Assembly (NCBI GenBank): GCA_955651735.1
Contig: CATPAM010000012.1
Coordinates: forward strand, 1-5,290
Direction: 5' to 3'
Length of the DNA stretch: 5,290 nucleotides
Source of the DNA: Candidatus Acidiferrales bacterium
GTDB lineage: Bacteria; Acidobacteriota; Terriglobia; Acidiferrales; UBA7541
Shown here: positions 1 to 5,150 of the stretch, in pieces
Layout of the letters: each line of letters opens with the position of its first letter
How positions within the stretch are numbered: the stretch's first letter is position 1
Program-made: the position numbers and the translations under genes
The notes under the pieces: generated by a model
What the model was told of the DNA's origin: nothing
Databases searched by the model: none
Seen by the model: only the letters and a program-made list of their open reading frames with translations

Positions 1-69
1 CAATGCAGAAACGCGAGCGTTGCTTACGAACTCACTGGGTGGCCGACGAACGGAAGGGAATAGTGGTGT

Positions 70-1347
70 CTAACAAGCGAGGCGGGAGCGATCGAGGGTG
101 AAACCGTTTAGGGAACCTAGCACCGTGACGGCGATTTGCTCTGGCCGGAAGAATTCCTGGGCCAGCGTTTGCACTTCTTCGCGCGTTACGGCGCTGATGG
201 ATTCGAGAATTTCGTCTAGCGAGTAGAAGCGGCCGAAGTACAGCTCTTGCCGCGCCAAATTCGACATGCGTGCGCTGGTGGATTCCAGCGAAAGCATCAG
301 CGAACCTTTGAGGTGATTCTTGGCGCGCAGCAGCTCTTCCTCGCTGACCGGCGATTCTTTCAGGTCGCGAAATTCCTTCACGATCAGATCGATCACCTGG
401 CCGACCGTTTCGCGCGCTGTGCCCGCGTACACGGTCATCATTCCGGCGTCCGAATACGGCGTCAATTCGCTGAACACCGCATACGCCAGCCCCAATTTTT
501 CACGAATATTCTGGAACAGCCGCGAGGACATTCCGCCGCCGAGCAAATTATTCATCACCGCCACCGCAAACCGCCCCGCATGCGCCAGCGGATAGGACGG
601 CACGCCTATGCACAGATGCACCTGCTCGAGATCGCGCTTCGTCTCCAGATGAATGGGCGCTTCGGTCGACGGCGCGGCGTGCTCCTCCACTTTTCCCGCC
701 GGTTTCAATCCTCCGAATTCGCGCTCCACCAACTCCAGCACTTTTTCGTGGGGCACGTTTCCCGCCGCGGTCAGCACAAAGCGGTCCGGCGCGAACCAGG
801 ACCCAAATCTTTTCCGCAACGAATCCTTGCTGAATTTGCGCACCGTCTCCGGAGTCCCCAGAATCGGCCGGCCCAGCGGATGCCTCGGCCAGAAGCCGCT
901 GGTGAAAATTTCGTGCAGCAAATATTCCGGATTGTCCAGGTCCATCTTGATCTCTTCCAGGACCACCTGGCGTTCCTTCTTCACATCCTCGGAGTCGAAC
1001 TTCGGCCGCAACACCAAATCCGCAATCACGTCGAACGCGATGGGCAGATGCTCGTCCAAAACTTTGGCGTTGAAGCAGATCTGCTCCTTGGAGGTGAACG
1101 CGTCCAGCATCCCGCCGACGGAATCCATTTCCCGCGCAATCGCTTCCGCCGAGCGCCGCTCCGTGCCCTTGAAAACCATATGTTCCATGAAGTGCGCCAG
1201 CCCATTCTCCTCGGGCACTTCGCGGCGCGAGCCGTTGCGCACCCACACGCCCACCGAGATCGAGCGCACGTGGGTCATGGTCTCGGTAATAACCACCAGG
1301 CCATTGGGTAGCACCTGCTTACGAATGTCGCGCGCTTCTGTGCTCAT
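70..1347 (-). CDS. M16 family zinc metallopeptidase (insulinase/processing-peptidase-like), cytoplasmic
   Basis: A complete 425-residue protein of the M16B type, about the size of the bacterial PqqL/YmxG/processing-peptidase-beta-like single-unit enzymes. The inverted zinc motif HxxEH is seen as H52-F-M-E55-H56, in the usual context of Gly-Leu-Ala before it and a Phe-Lys-Gly-Thr run after it. The third zinc ligand is most likely E132, in the Leu-Glu-Glu-Ile stretch about 75 residues downstream. The second, non-catalytic half carries the family's glycine-rich loop (270-273) followed by R282 and Y289, which line the substrate chamber in this family. There is no signal peptide or membrane segment, so it should act in the cytoplasm on peptides or small unfolded proteins; the substrate cannot be read from the sequence. 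The ATG start fits the N-terminal homology, but I see no Shine-Dalgarno sequence before it and no clear promoter. It lies 208 bp downstream of the cysteine dioxygenase gene on the same strand. Family assignment is firm; biological role is unknown. Confidence 0.95.
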   Translation of the reverse strand: MSTEARDIRKQVLPNGLVVITETMTHVRSISVGVWVRNGSRREVPEENGLAHFMEHMVFKGTERRSAEAIAREMDSVGGMLDAFTSKEQICFNAKVLDEHLPIAFDVIADLVLRPKFDSEDVKKERQVVLEEIKMDLDNPEYLLHEIFTSGFWPRHPLGRPILGTPETVRKFSKDSLRKRFGSWFAPDRFVLTAAGNVPHEKVLELVEREFGGLKPAGKVEEHAAPSTEAPIHLETKRDLEQVHLCIGVPSYPLAHAGRFAVAVMNNLLGGGMSSRLFQNIREKLGLAYAVFSELTPYSDAGMMTVYAGTARETVGQVIDLIVKEFRDLKESPVSEEELLRAKNHLKGSLMLSLESTSARMSNLARQELYFGRFYSLDEILESISAVTREEVQTLAQEFFRPEQIAVTVLGSLNGFTLDRSRLAC

Positions 1348-1555
1348 AGCAGAATTGTGACACAGGGAAGAGGAAAGAAGAAATCAGGGGAAAGCTTTGG
1401 GGACAACTTGCTTGTTTACTTGCAGTTGCGGAGGAAAGAAAGGCTGACCTTCCCAGGCCGGCAGCCGAAGATCGGGAAACGGACAGAGTGGGAAGGCCTC
1501 CCAAAACCCTTTCGGACAAGAACTTGCGGTTAACCGCCGCGGTGCCATCAAAAAC
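1348..1555. other. 208-bp intergenic region without a recognisable gene
   Basis: This gap lies between the end of the cysteine dioxygenase gene and the start of the M16 peptidase gene, both on the minus strand. It has a 12-bp perfect palindrome with an HpaI core at 1526-1537, and an 8-bp inverted repeat (1448-1455 with 1489-1496, 33-nt loop). The hexamer ACTTGC occurs at 1406-1411, 1418-1423 and 1522-1527. The stretch before the M16 start is strongly polypyrimidine on the coding strand. None of the dyads is followed by a T-run in the right place, so I do not call a terminator. A 66-codon frame on the minus strand overlaps the M16 start and shows no protein-like features. Confidence 0.5.
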
Positions 1556-2158
1556 TTACAGTAGCTTTTCCGCCGGGTTCAGCTTCCCGTACTCGCTGGT
1601 GTAGTGCAGCGGCACATCCGCGTAGGTGCCCTTCTCGCGCTGGTAGATCTCGCAAGTATCAAACGGCTTCGAGTACACGTGGATGCTCACCGCCCGCTGA
1701 TTGAACTCCGCCAAATTCAGCACCTGGTGCACCGGCTCCAGGGGATTCACGTACACCGGGTGCCCCGCGTCCATATCGTAGGTGTCCGTGGGAACGATGT
1801 GGCATGTGCCGCACATTGCGTCGCGTTCGTCCACGCGAAAATTCTGCACGCGTAGCCTCCCGATCGGCGCGGACATCCAGCAATTCTGCCCGCGATGATT
1901 GTGAATGCGGCTGAACTGCCCGATCTCCCAGCAAATGGTCATGCACTCAAACACCTCGTTCTTGAAAATCAGATTGCGTGTGTAATTCCCCTTCGAGTAG
2001 AAAAGATATTTCTCCAGCGTCTCCGGCCGCACCGCGTGCTGCAGAATATAGTCCTGCACCGCTTCGAGCGTGAACTCCCGCTCGCGTATCGCCGCCAACC
2101 CCTCGACCCACTCGCTAATTGGCAATCGCTGGGTCGCAATTTTCACTTGTTTGTGCAT
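1556..2158 (-). CDS. cdo: Type I cysteine dioxygenase (cupin), with eukaryote-like Cys93 and Tyr crosslink residues
   Basis: A 200-residue protein, the normal length for cysteine dioxygenase, which oxidises L-cysteine with O2 to cysteine sulfinate in the cytosol using non-haem Fe(II). The three-histidine iron site is visible as H86 and H88 (His-Asn-His) and H144 (Val-His-Gln). The Ser-x-His-x-Tyr triad is S158/H160/Y162, followed by the conserved Phe-Asp-Thr-Cys. R61 in Tyr-Thr-Arg-Asn corresponds to the arginine that binds the cysteine carboxylate; 3-mercaptopropionate dioxygenases usually carry Gln there, so cysteine is the likely substrate. C93 sits at the position of the animal crosslink cysteine, which is often Gly in bacteria. 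An additional CxxC occurs at 116-119. The frame is open for 120 more codons upstream, but that part is antisense to rlmN and not protein-like. The chosen ATG has a GAGG ribosome-binding site 6 nt before it and a TATAAT about 40 nt upstream. No sulfinate decarboxylase or transaminase gene is nearby. Confidence 0.93.
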   Translation of the reverse strand: MHKQVKIATQRLPISEWVEGLAAIREREFTLEAVQDYILQHAVRPETLEKYLFYSKGNYTRNLIFKNEVFECMTICWEIGQFSRIHNHRGQNCWMSAPIGRLRVQNFRVDERDAMCGTCHIVPTDTYDMDAGHPVYVNPLEPVHQVLNLAEFNQRAVSIHVYSKPFDTCEIYQREKGTYADVPLHYTSEYGKLNPAEKLL

Positions 2159-2164
2159 GTCGCG

Positions 2165-2169
2165 CCTCG
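2165..2169 (-). promoter_or_regulatory. Ribosome-binding site of the cysteine dioxygenase gene
   Basis: On the minus strand this reads CGAGG, with 6 nt between it and the ATG at 2158. It decides the start against the much longer open frame upstream, whose other ATG codons lack such a site and lie beyond the promoter. Confidence 0.6.
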
Positions 2170-2197
2170 GGCGTTCCAAAACTGCGCCGTTGGCCGA

Positions 2198-2203
2198 ATT
2201 ATA
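2198..2203 (-). promoter_or_regulatory. Putative -10 box (TATAAT) for the cysteine dioxygenase gene
   Basis: A perfect TATAAT on the minus strand in otherwise GC-rich sequence. A start site about 7 nt downstream would give a leader of roughly 33 nt, which includes the GAGG ribosome-binding site. The -35 region at the right spacing (about 2221-2226, TCTACT on the minus strand) is poor, so the promoter may be weak or activator-dependent. The same bases read on the plus strand give TATACC at 2200-2205, a possible -10 for rlmN. Confidence 0.5.
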
Positions 2204-2284
2204 CCGCGCACCAGCAAAGAAGTAGAGCGTCCCGTCGGTGGCCGTGGCATTCCCGCCGCGCGAACACCCCCGCATCGTGAAATA

Positions 2285-3394
2285 ATGGATTGGGAAGGAC
2301 CGATGGAGCTTCTCGGCAAATCCAAAAACGAGCTGCGCGATTTCTGCGCCTCGCTCGGCGAACCCGCCTACCGCGGCGGCCAGCTCTACCACGCGCTGTA
2401 CGCCGAGCGAAGATTCTCGGTGCGTGAAATCAGCAATCTCCCCGCCGCACTGCGCGAACGCCTCGCCGCCGAAACCACCTTCACCTTGCCCACCGTGCGC
2501 CAGACCTACGCTTCGCAAGATGGCGCGGTGCGTTACCTATTCGGCCTACCGGATTCCGGAGCGGATGCAAAAAGAAAATCAGGACCAGCCTCCGTCGAAG
2601 CGGTCTTCATGCCCAGCGCGGGCCGGCAAACGATTTGCATCTCGACGCAAGCGGGCTGCGCGGTCGATTGCCATTTCTGCCTCACCGCTCAGCTCGGCTT
2701 GATCCGCAATCTGACCGCCGCGGAGATTCTCGCGCAAATTCTGATCCCGCTTGAGCAGCACAAGACGCAGCTCGCGCCACAAACCAATATCGTGCTCATG
2801 GGCCAGGGCGAGCCGCTGCTCAATTTCGAGGCGGTGATGGCCGCGCTGCGCATCATTCTTGATCCGGAAGGGCTCGCGCTTTCTCCCAAGCACGTCACCC
2901 TATCCACGAGCGGCATCGTCCCCGGCATCGAGCGTCTCGCGCAGGAAAAAGTCCGCCCCAAGCTGGCCATCTCCCTCAACGCCTCCAACGACGAGCAGCG
3001 CGACGCCATAATGCCCATCAACCGCAAATATCCGCTCGCCGCGCTGCTTGCAACCTGCCGCAATTACCCGCTCCGTCCCTGGGAGCATCTGACCTTCGAA
3101 TACGTGATGCTCGGCGGCGTCAACGATTCCGCGGAAGACGCCCGCCGCGTCGTGCGCCTGCTCGCCAACCTGAAATCTGTGAAGGTCAACCTGATCCCGT
3201 GGAATCCCGGCGAGCTCCCCTACCGCGAATCCTCCGCCGACGACATTGAAGCTTTCCGCAAGATTCTCGTCGACCGTGGCGTTCCCACCTTCGTGCGCTA
3301 TTCCCGCGGCCGCGACGTAATGGCCGCCTGCGGCCAACTCGCGCTCCTCAATATTGCCCCGGCAAACGCCGACATCCCTGCGCCACAACCCTGA
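2285..3394 (+). CDS. rlmN: Dual-specificity 23S rRNA/tRNA adenine-C2 methyltransferase RlmN (radical SAM)
   Basis: A 369-residue protein, typical for RlmN, which methylates C2 of A2503 in 23S rRNA and of A37 in some tRNAs. The radical-SAM cluster motif CxxxCxxC is C125, C129 and C132. The two catalytic cysteines outside the cluster are present: C118 (Ile-Cys-Ile-Ser) and C349 (Ala-Ala-Cys-Gly-Gln near the C-terminus). Other family signatures are the Met-Gly-Gln-Gly-Glu-Pro-Leu SAM-binding stretch (172-178), Leu-Ser-Thr-Ser-Gly (206-210), Ser-Leu-Asn-Ala (230-233) and Glu-Tyr-Val-Met-Leu-x-Gly-Val-Asn-Asp (272-281). The N-terminal helical domain with Gly-Glu-x-x-(Tyr/Phe)-Arg is intact. The frame is open further upstream, but that part is antisense to the dioxygenase gene. 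ATG 2285 has no good ribosome-binding site. A second in-frame ATG at 2303 has AAGGA only 3 nt before it and would give 363 residues. Cfr-type resistance methyltransferases are related, but the overall pattern is RlmN. Confidence 0.96.
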   Translation: MDWEGPMELLGKSKNELRDFCASLGEPAYRGGQLYHALYAERRFSVREISNLPAALRERLAAETTFTLPTVRQTYASQDGAVRYLFGLPDSGADAKRKSGPASVEAVFMPSAGRQTICISTQAGCAVDCHFCLTAQLGLIRNLTAAEILAQILIPLEQHKTQLAPQTNIVLMGQGEPLLNFEAVMAALRIILDPEGLALSPKHVTLSTSGIVPGIERLAQEKVRPKLAISLNASNDEQRDAIMPINRKYPLAALLATCRNYPLRPWEHLTFEYVMLGGVNDSAEDARRVVRLLANLKSVKVNLIPWNPGELPYRESSADDIEAFRKILVDRGVPTFVRYSRGRDVMAACGQLALLNIAPANADIPAPQP

Positions 3395-4348
3395 TCATCG
3401 CCGCGCAGTCCTCTTCGCTTTCGTTCGAATCCCAACCACCGCCATCATTCGCCCGCTCTCCGCCCCTTCTTTTCGGTGACTGAACAAAAGATCCCGCCGG
3501 CAGCCGGTGCACAAATCATTCTCAAAAATATTCTTCCCCGCCACGCCCATAGCTTCCAACTGCGACCGGTTCGCCTTGTGCAAATCCAAGAGCACTTTTT
3601 TCGGCGGCGGTTGATGCCCCGGCGGCATCATGTTCATCCATTGCAGCGGATTGGGTTCGTCGCCGGTGCGCAGCTCATCGAAAAATTCCGCGGCATCCGC
3701 AAATTGCCCGCTAAACGCGGCCGCCACTTCCGTTCCTACTTCATAGCAGCATCCGCCGATCGCCGGTCCGATCGCCGCGAGCAAATCCGCCGCTTGCGAC
3801 CCGAACTGCATCTGCATGCGCCCAATCGTTTTTTCCACGATGCGCGCCAGCGTCCCGCGCCATCCCGCGTGCACCGCGGCCACCGCGCGATTTTTCGGGT
3901 CCACCAATAAGATCGGCACGCAATCCGCGGTCTGCACGGCCAGCAGCAGCCCCGCGTTCTTCGTGACCGATGCATCCCCGCGCGAAGGCTCGGTTGGCGC
4001 CGCTTCGAAATGCAAAACCGCATCGGAATGAAATTGCAGCAGCGAAACCAACTTCAAGTCCCGCGCGCCCAGCGCCGCCTGCAAACGCCGCCGGTTTTCC
4101 TTCACATTTTCCCGCGCATCCCACTCTGTAAATCCCAGGTTCAAGACGCGCTTGCCATCAAGCTTGCTCACCCCTCCCACGCGCGTGCTGAACCCGTGCA
4201 CTAGCCACGGCAGCTTGCGTAGCTGCGGAACCTGCAAGACACGCACGCCGCGCTGAACACACTGCGTCCATCGCGATGCACTCGCGCGGAGCGGTTTTCG
4301 CTTTTTACCTATTTTGCGCCTGGCCCTGGATCCCTTGGTCGCCGCCAT
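3395..4348 (-). CDS. pgeF: Laccase-domain protein PgeF/YfiH (multi-copper-polyphenol-oxidase-like, LACC1 family)
   Basis: A 317-residue member of the YfiH/PgeF family. The zinc-site residues are H107 (Gln-Phe-His-Ser-Asp), C143 (Thr-Ala-Asp-Cys-Val-Pro) and H160 (Val-His-Ala-Gly-Trp-Arg-Gly). Also present are the Gly-Pro-Ala-Ile-Gly-x-Cys-Cys-Tyr-Glu-Val block (194-204), the Asp-Leu-x-x-Ala-Asn-Arg helix (255-261), and C280/C283. Family members have been reported as purine nucleoside phosphorylases/adenosine deaminases and, in E. coli, as an editing enzyme for wrongly built UDP-MurNAc; older databases say polyphenol oxidase. The first about 30 residues are an unusual basic extension rich in Lys, Arg and Ser. 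A proline-rich insert of about 20 residues lies near 230-250. The ATG is the only plausible ATG start. It has no Shine-Dalgarno sequence and sits 9 nt after a possible -10 box, so the message may be nearly leaderless. The open frame upstream is antisense to acpS. It ends base-to-base against rlmN. Confidence 0.92.
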   Translation of the reverse strand: MAATKGSRARRKIGKKRKPLRASASRWTQCVQRGVRVLQVPQLRKLPWLVHGFSTRVGGVSKLDGKRVLNLGFTEWDARENVKENRRRLQAALGARDLKLVSLLQFHSDAVLHFEAAPTEPSRGDASVTKNAGLLLAVQTADCVPILLVDPKNRAVAAVHAGWRGTLARIVEKTIGRMQMQFGSQAADLLAAIGPAIGGCCYEVGTEVAAAFSGQFADAAEFFDELRTGDEPNPLQWMNMMPPGHQPPPKKVLLDLHKANRSQLEAMGVAGKNIFENDLCTGCRRDLLFSHRKEGAESGRMMAVVGIRTKAKRTARR

Positions 4349-4357
4349 GAATCTATA

Positions 4358-4363
4358 AGTATA
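4358..4363 (-). promoter_or_regulatory. Putative -10 box (TATACT) for pgeF
   Basis: On the minus strand TATACT lies 9 nt before the pgeF ATG. A start site at normal distance would leave a leader of only 2-3 nt, in keeping with the lack of a ribosome-binding site. The -35 position falls in the GC dyad at 4373-4393 and shows no consensus. It overlaps the plus-strand TATAAT for acpS. Confidence 0.35.
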
Positions 4364-4365
4364 AT
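4360..4365 (+). promoter_or_regulatory. Putative -10 box (TATAAT) for acpS
   Basis: A perfect TATAAT on the plus strand, 43 nt before the TTG start of acpS. A second weaker hexamer TATAAG directly precedes it (4354-4359). The best -35 candidate is TTGGTC at 4335-4340 with a long 19-nt spacer. Transcription would start at about 4372, at the edge of the GC hairpin. Confidence 0.5.
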
Positions 4366-4372
4366 CGCAATT

Positions 4373-4393
4373 CGCGGGCGGCGGCCGCCCGCG
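4373..4393 (+). promoter_or_regulatory. 9-bp all-GC hairpin in the acpS 5' leader
   Basis: Bases 4373-4381 pair perfectly with 4385-4393, all G-C, leaving a 3-nt loop (4382-4384). The stem begins about where transcription from the TATAAT at 4360-4365 should start, and ends 3 nt before the GAGGA ribosome-binding site. It could protect the 5' end of the message, affect ribosome loading, or act at DNA level as a protein-binding dyad. There is no T-run after it, so it is not an intrinsic terminator on this strand. The pairing is read directly; its role is inference. Confidence 0.5.
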
Positions 4394-4396
4394 CGC

Positions 4397-4401
4397 GAGG
4401 A
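4397..4401 (+). promoter_or_regulatory. Ribosome-binding site deciding the TTG start of acpS
   Basis: GAGGA with 7 nt to the TTG at 4409, a near-ideal spacing. It supports the TTG codon as the true start of acpS, which agrees with the conserved N-terminus of the family. Confidence 0.7.
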
Positions 4402-4408
4402 AAATTTC

Positions 4409-4786
4409 TTGATCATTGGCTTGGGTGTGGATATCGCCGAAGTCCCGCGCATCAAGGCGGCCATTGAGCGCCGCGGCCAGCCTTTCCTCCGCCGCGTCTT
4501 TACGCCCAACGAAATCGAATATTGCGAGCGCTTCAAGAACAAGTTCGAACGCTACGCCGGCCGCTTCGCCGCAAAGGAAGCGACCATGAAAGCGCTCGGC
4601 ACCGGATGGCGCGGCGGCATCCGCTGGGTCGATCTCGAAGTCGTCCGCCAGCAGAGCGGCCGACCGACCATCGCGCTCGCCGGGGAAGCCGCAAAGATCG
4701 CGGCGGCCCTCGGCGTCAGGCGCATCTCCGTCAGCATCACGCACACCGCATCGCAAGCCCTGGCCCAAGTCATTTTCGAGGATTAG
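4409..4786 (+). CDS. acpS: Holo-[acyl-carrier-protein] synthase (4'-phosphopantetheinyl transferase)
   Basis: A 125-residue protein of normal AcpS length. It moves the 4'-phosphopantetheine arm from coenzyme A onto the serine of acyl carrier protein, and so activates fatty acid synthesis in the cytosol. The N-terminal Gly-x-Gly-Val-Asp-Ile motif gives the Mg ligand D8, followed by R14. The second metal ligand is E57 in Arg-Phe-Ala-Ala-Lys-Glu-Ala (52-58). Phe-Thr-x-x-Glu (31-35) and the C-terminal Ser-Ile-Thr-His-Thr (109-113) are both in place. Members act as trimers. The start is TTG, supported by a GAGGA site 7 nt upstream and by the N-terminal motif lying at the usual distance; a later start would remove D8. 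The gene is divergent from pgeF, with 60 bp between start codons, and is followed by an 84-bp gap with its own promoter for the next gene, so it is probably monocistronic. Confidence 0.96.
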   Translation: MIIGLGVDIAEVPRIKAAIERRGQPFLRRVFTPNEIEYCERFKNKFERYAGRFAAKEATMKALGTGWRGGIRWVDLEVVRQQSGRPTIALAGEAAKIAAALGVRRISVSITHTASQALAQVIFED

Positions 4787-4829
4787 CGGAACATGCTGGG
4801 GAGCGGGCCTTCCGACCCGCGGTACATGC
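4786..4829. repeat. 11-bp imperfect direct repeat flanking a short GC dyad downstream of acpS
   Basis: GCGGAACATGC (4786-4796) and GCGGTACATGC (4819-4829) agree at 10 of 11 bases and are 33 bp apart. Between and overlapping them is a 5-bp dyad GCGGG/CCCGC (4803-4807 with 4816-4820, 8-nt loop). A T6 run follows at 4833-4838, 12 nt past the stem, which is too far for a standard intrinsic terminator. It might be a weak transcription end for acpS, a protein-binding site, or part of a dispersed intergenic repeat. Confidence 0.4.
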
Positions 4830-4850
4830 CACTTTTTTCTCCGCTCACGC

Positions 4851-4856
4851 TATAAT
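4851..4856 (+). promoter_or_regulatory. Putative -10 box (TATAAT) for the zinc-ribbon gene
   Basis: A perfect TATAAT 14 nt before the first ATG of the small zinc-ribbon gene. It contains an in-frame TAA (4853-4855), which rules out an upstream start. The best -35 match is ATGCCA at 4826-4831 (4 of 6, 19-nt spacer). Predicted leader is about 7 nt to ATG 4871, or about 55 nt to the alternative ATG 4919. Confidence 0.5.
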
Positions 4857-4870
4857 CAGCGCCAACAGTT

Positions 4871-5134
4871 ATGTCCAGAGTTCCCAAGCGAGCGCGCACC
4901 AAGGAAGAGCAATACAGCATGTTCCCGGACAAGGGAACAACGAAGTCGGGCTACGTCAACCCGCGCGATCAGGAAGTGATCCGCAACACGCGCAAAGCCG
5001 GCACCGGGCGTGGACTTTGGATTTACGAATTGAAGTGCCGCAAGTGCGGCCATCACTACGGCGCCAACGGTAATTACATCCACAGCCGCAAGTGCCCCAA
5101 GTGCCAGGGCGGCCAGCCCGGGCCTTCCCTCTAG
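4871..5134 (+). CDS. Small basic four-cysteine zinc-ribbon protein of unknown function
   Basis: An 87-residue basic protein that I do not recognise by name. Its second half carries C56xxC59 and C75xxC78, with the second pair in Arg-Lys-Cys-Pro-Lys-Cys-Gln-Gly-Gly, a classic zinc-ribbon layout with a 15-residue spacing. The Gly-Ala-Asn-Gly stretch between the knuckles and the C-terminal Gly-Gly-x-Pro-Gly resemble short zinc-ribbon tails found on various bacterial hypothetical proteins. The first 50 residues are rich in Lys and Arg, with no membrane segment or signal. Nucleic-acid binding is plausible but is inference only. Two starts are possible. ATG 4871 lies 14 nt after a TATAAT and has no ribosome-binding site, so it would be nearly leaderless. 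ATG 4919 gives 71 residues and has AAGGAAG ending about 11 nt before it. Nothing longer is possible because of an in-frame stop at 4853. It ends 16 bp from the convergent transporter gene. Confidence 0.75.
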   Translation: MSRVPKRARTKEEQYSMFPDKGTTKSGYVNPRDQEVIRNTRKAGTGRGLWIYELKCRKCGHHYGANGNYIHSRKCPKCQGGQPGPSL

Positions 5135-5150
5135 CGCCGCTGTCCCAAAG

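Noticed and set aside
1..69. Short open frames on the plus strand at the left edge, for example a 32-codon frame from 3
   Set aside because: No protein-like composition, motif or ribosome-binding site. They could be the tail of a gene outside the window, but nothing supports it.
247..1360. Long plus-strand open frames opposite the M16 gene (247-1311, 653-1360)
   Set aside because: They are antisense shadows caused by GC-biased codon use; their products are rich in His/Arg/Gln or Ser with no domain, while the minus-strand frame has full M16 motifs.
1319..1519. 66-codon minus-strand frame upstream of the M16 gene
   Set aside because: It overlaps the M16 start, has low-complexity Ser-rich content and shows no homology signal.
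1526..1537. 12-bp palindrome as a terminator for cysteine dioxygenase
   Set aside because: A perfect palindrome leaves no loop and no T-run follows it on the minus strand.
1895..2284. N-terminal extension of the rlmN frame
   Set aside because: It is antisense to cysteine dioxygenase, and the RlmN N-terminal domain begins after 2285.
2159..2518. 120-codon upstream extension of the cysteine dioxygenase frame
   Set aside because: It is antisense to rlmN, has no family homology, and lies upstream of the promoter and ribosome-binding site that serve ATG 2158.
3395..4348. Annotation as a true multicopper laccase
   Set aside because: The family name is historical. The residues match the zinc-site YfiH/PgeF/LACC1 family, and no multicopper cupredoxin motifs are present.
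4349..4768. 140-codon upstream extension of the pgeF frame
   Set aside because: It is antisense to acpS and has no match to the laccase-domain family.
4522..5083. Overlapping frames inside acpS and the zinc-ribbon gene (4522-5073 plus, 4856-5083 minus)
   Set aside because: They are alternative-frame shadows; the products are Arg/His-rich or lack motifs, and they conflict with well-supported genes.
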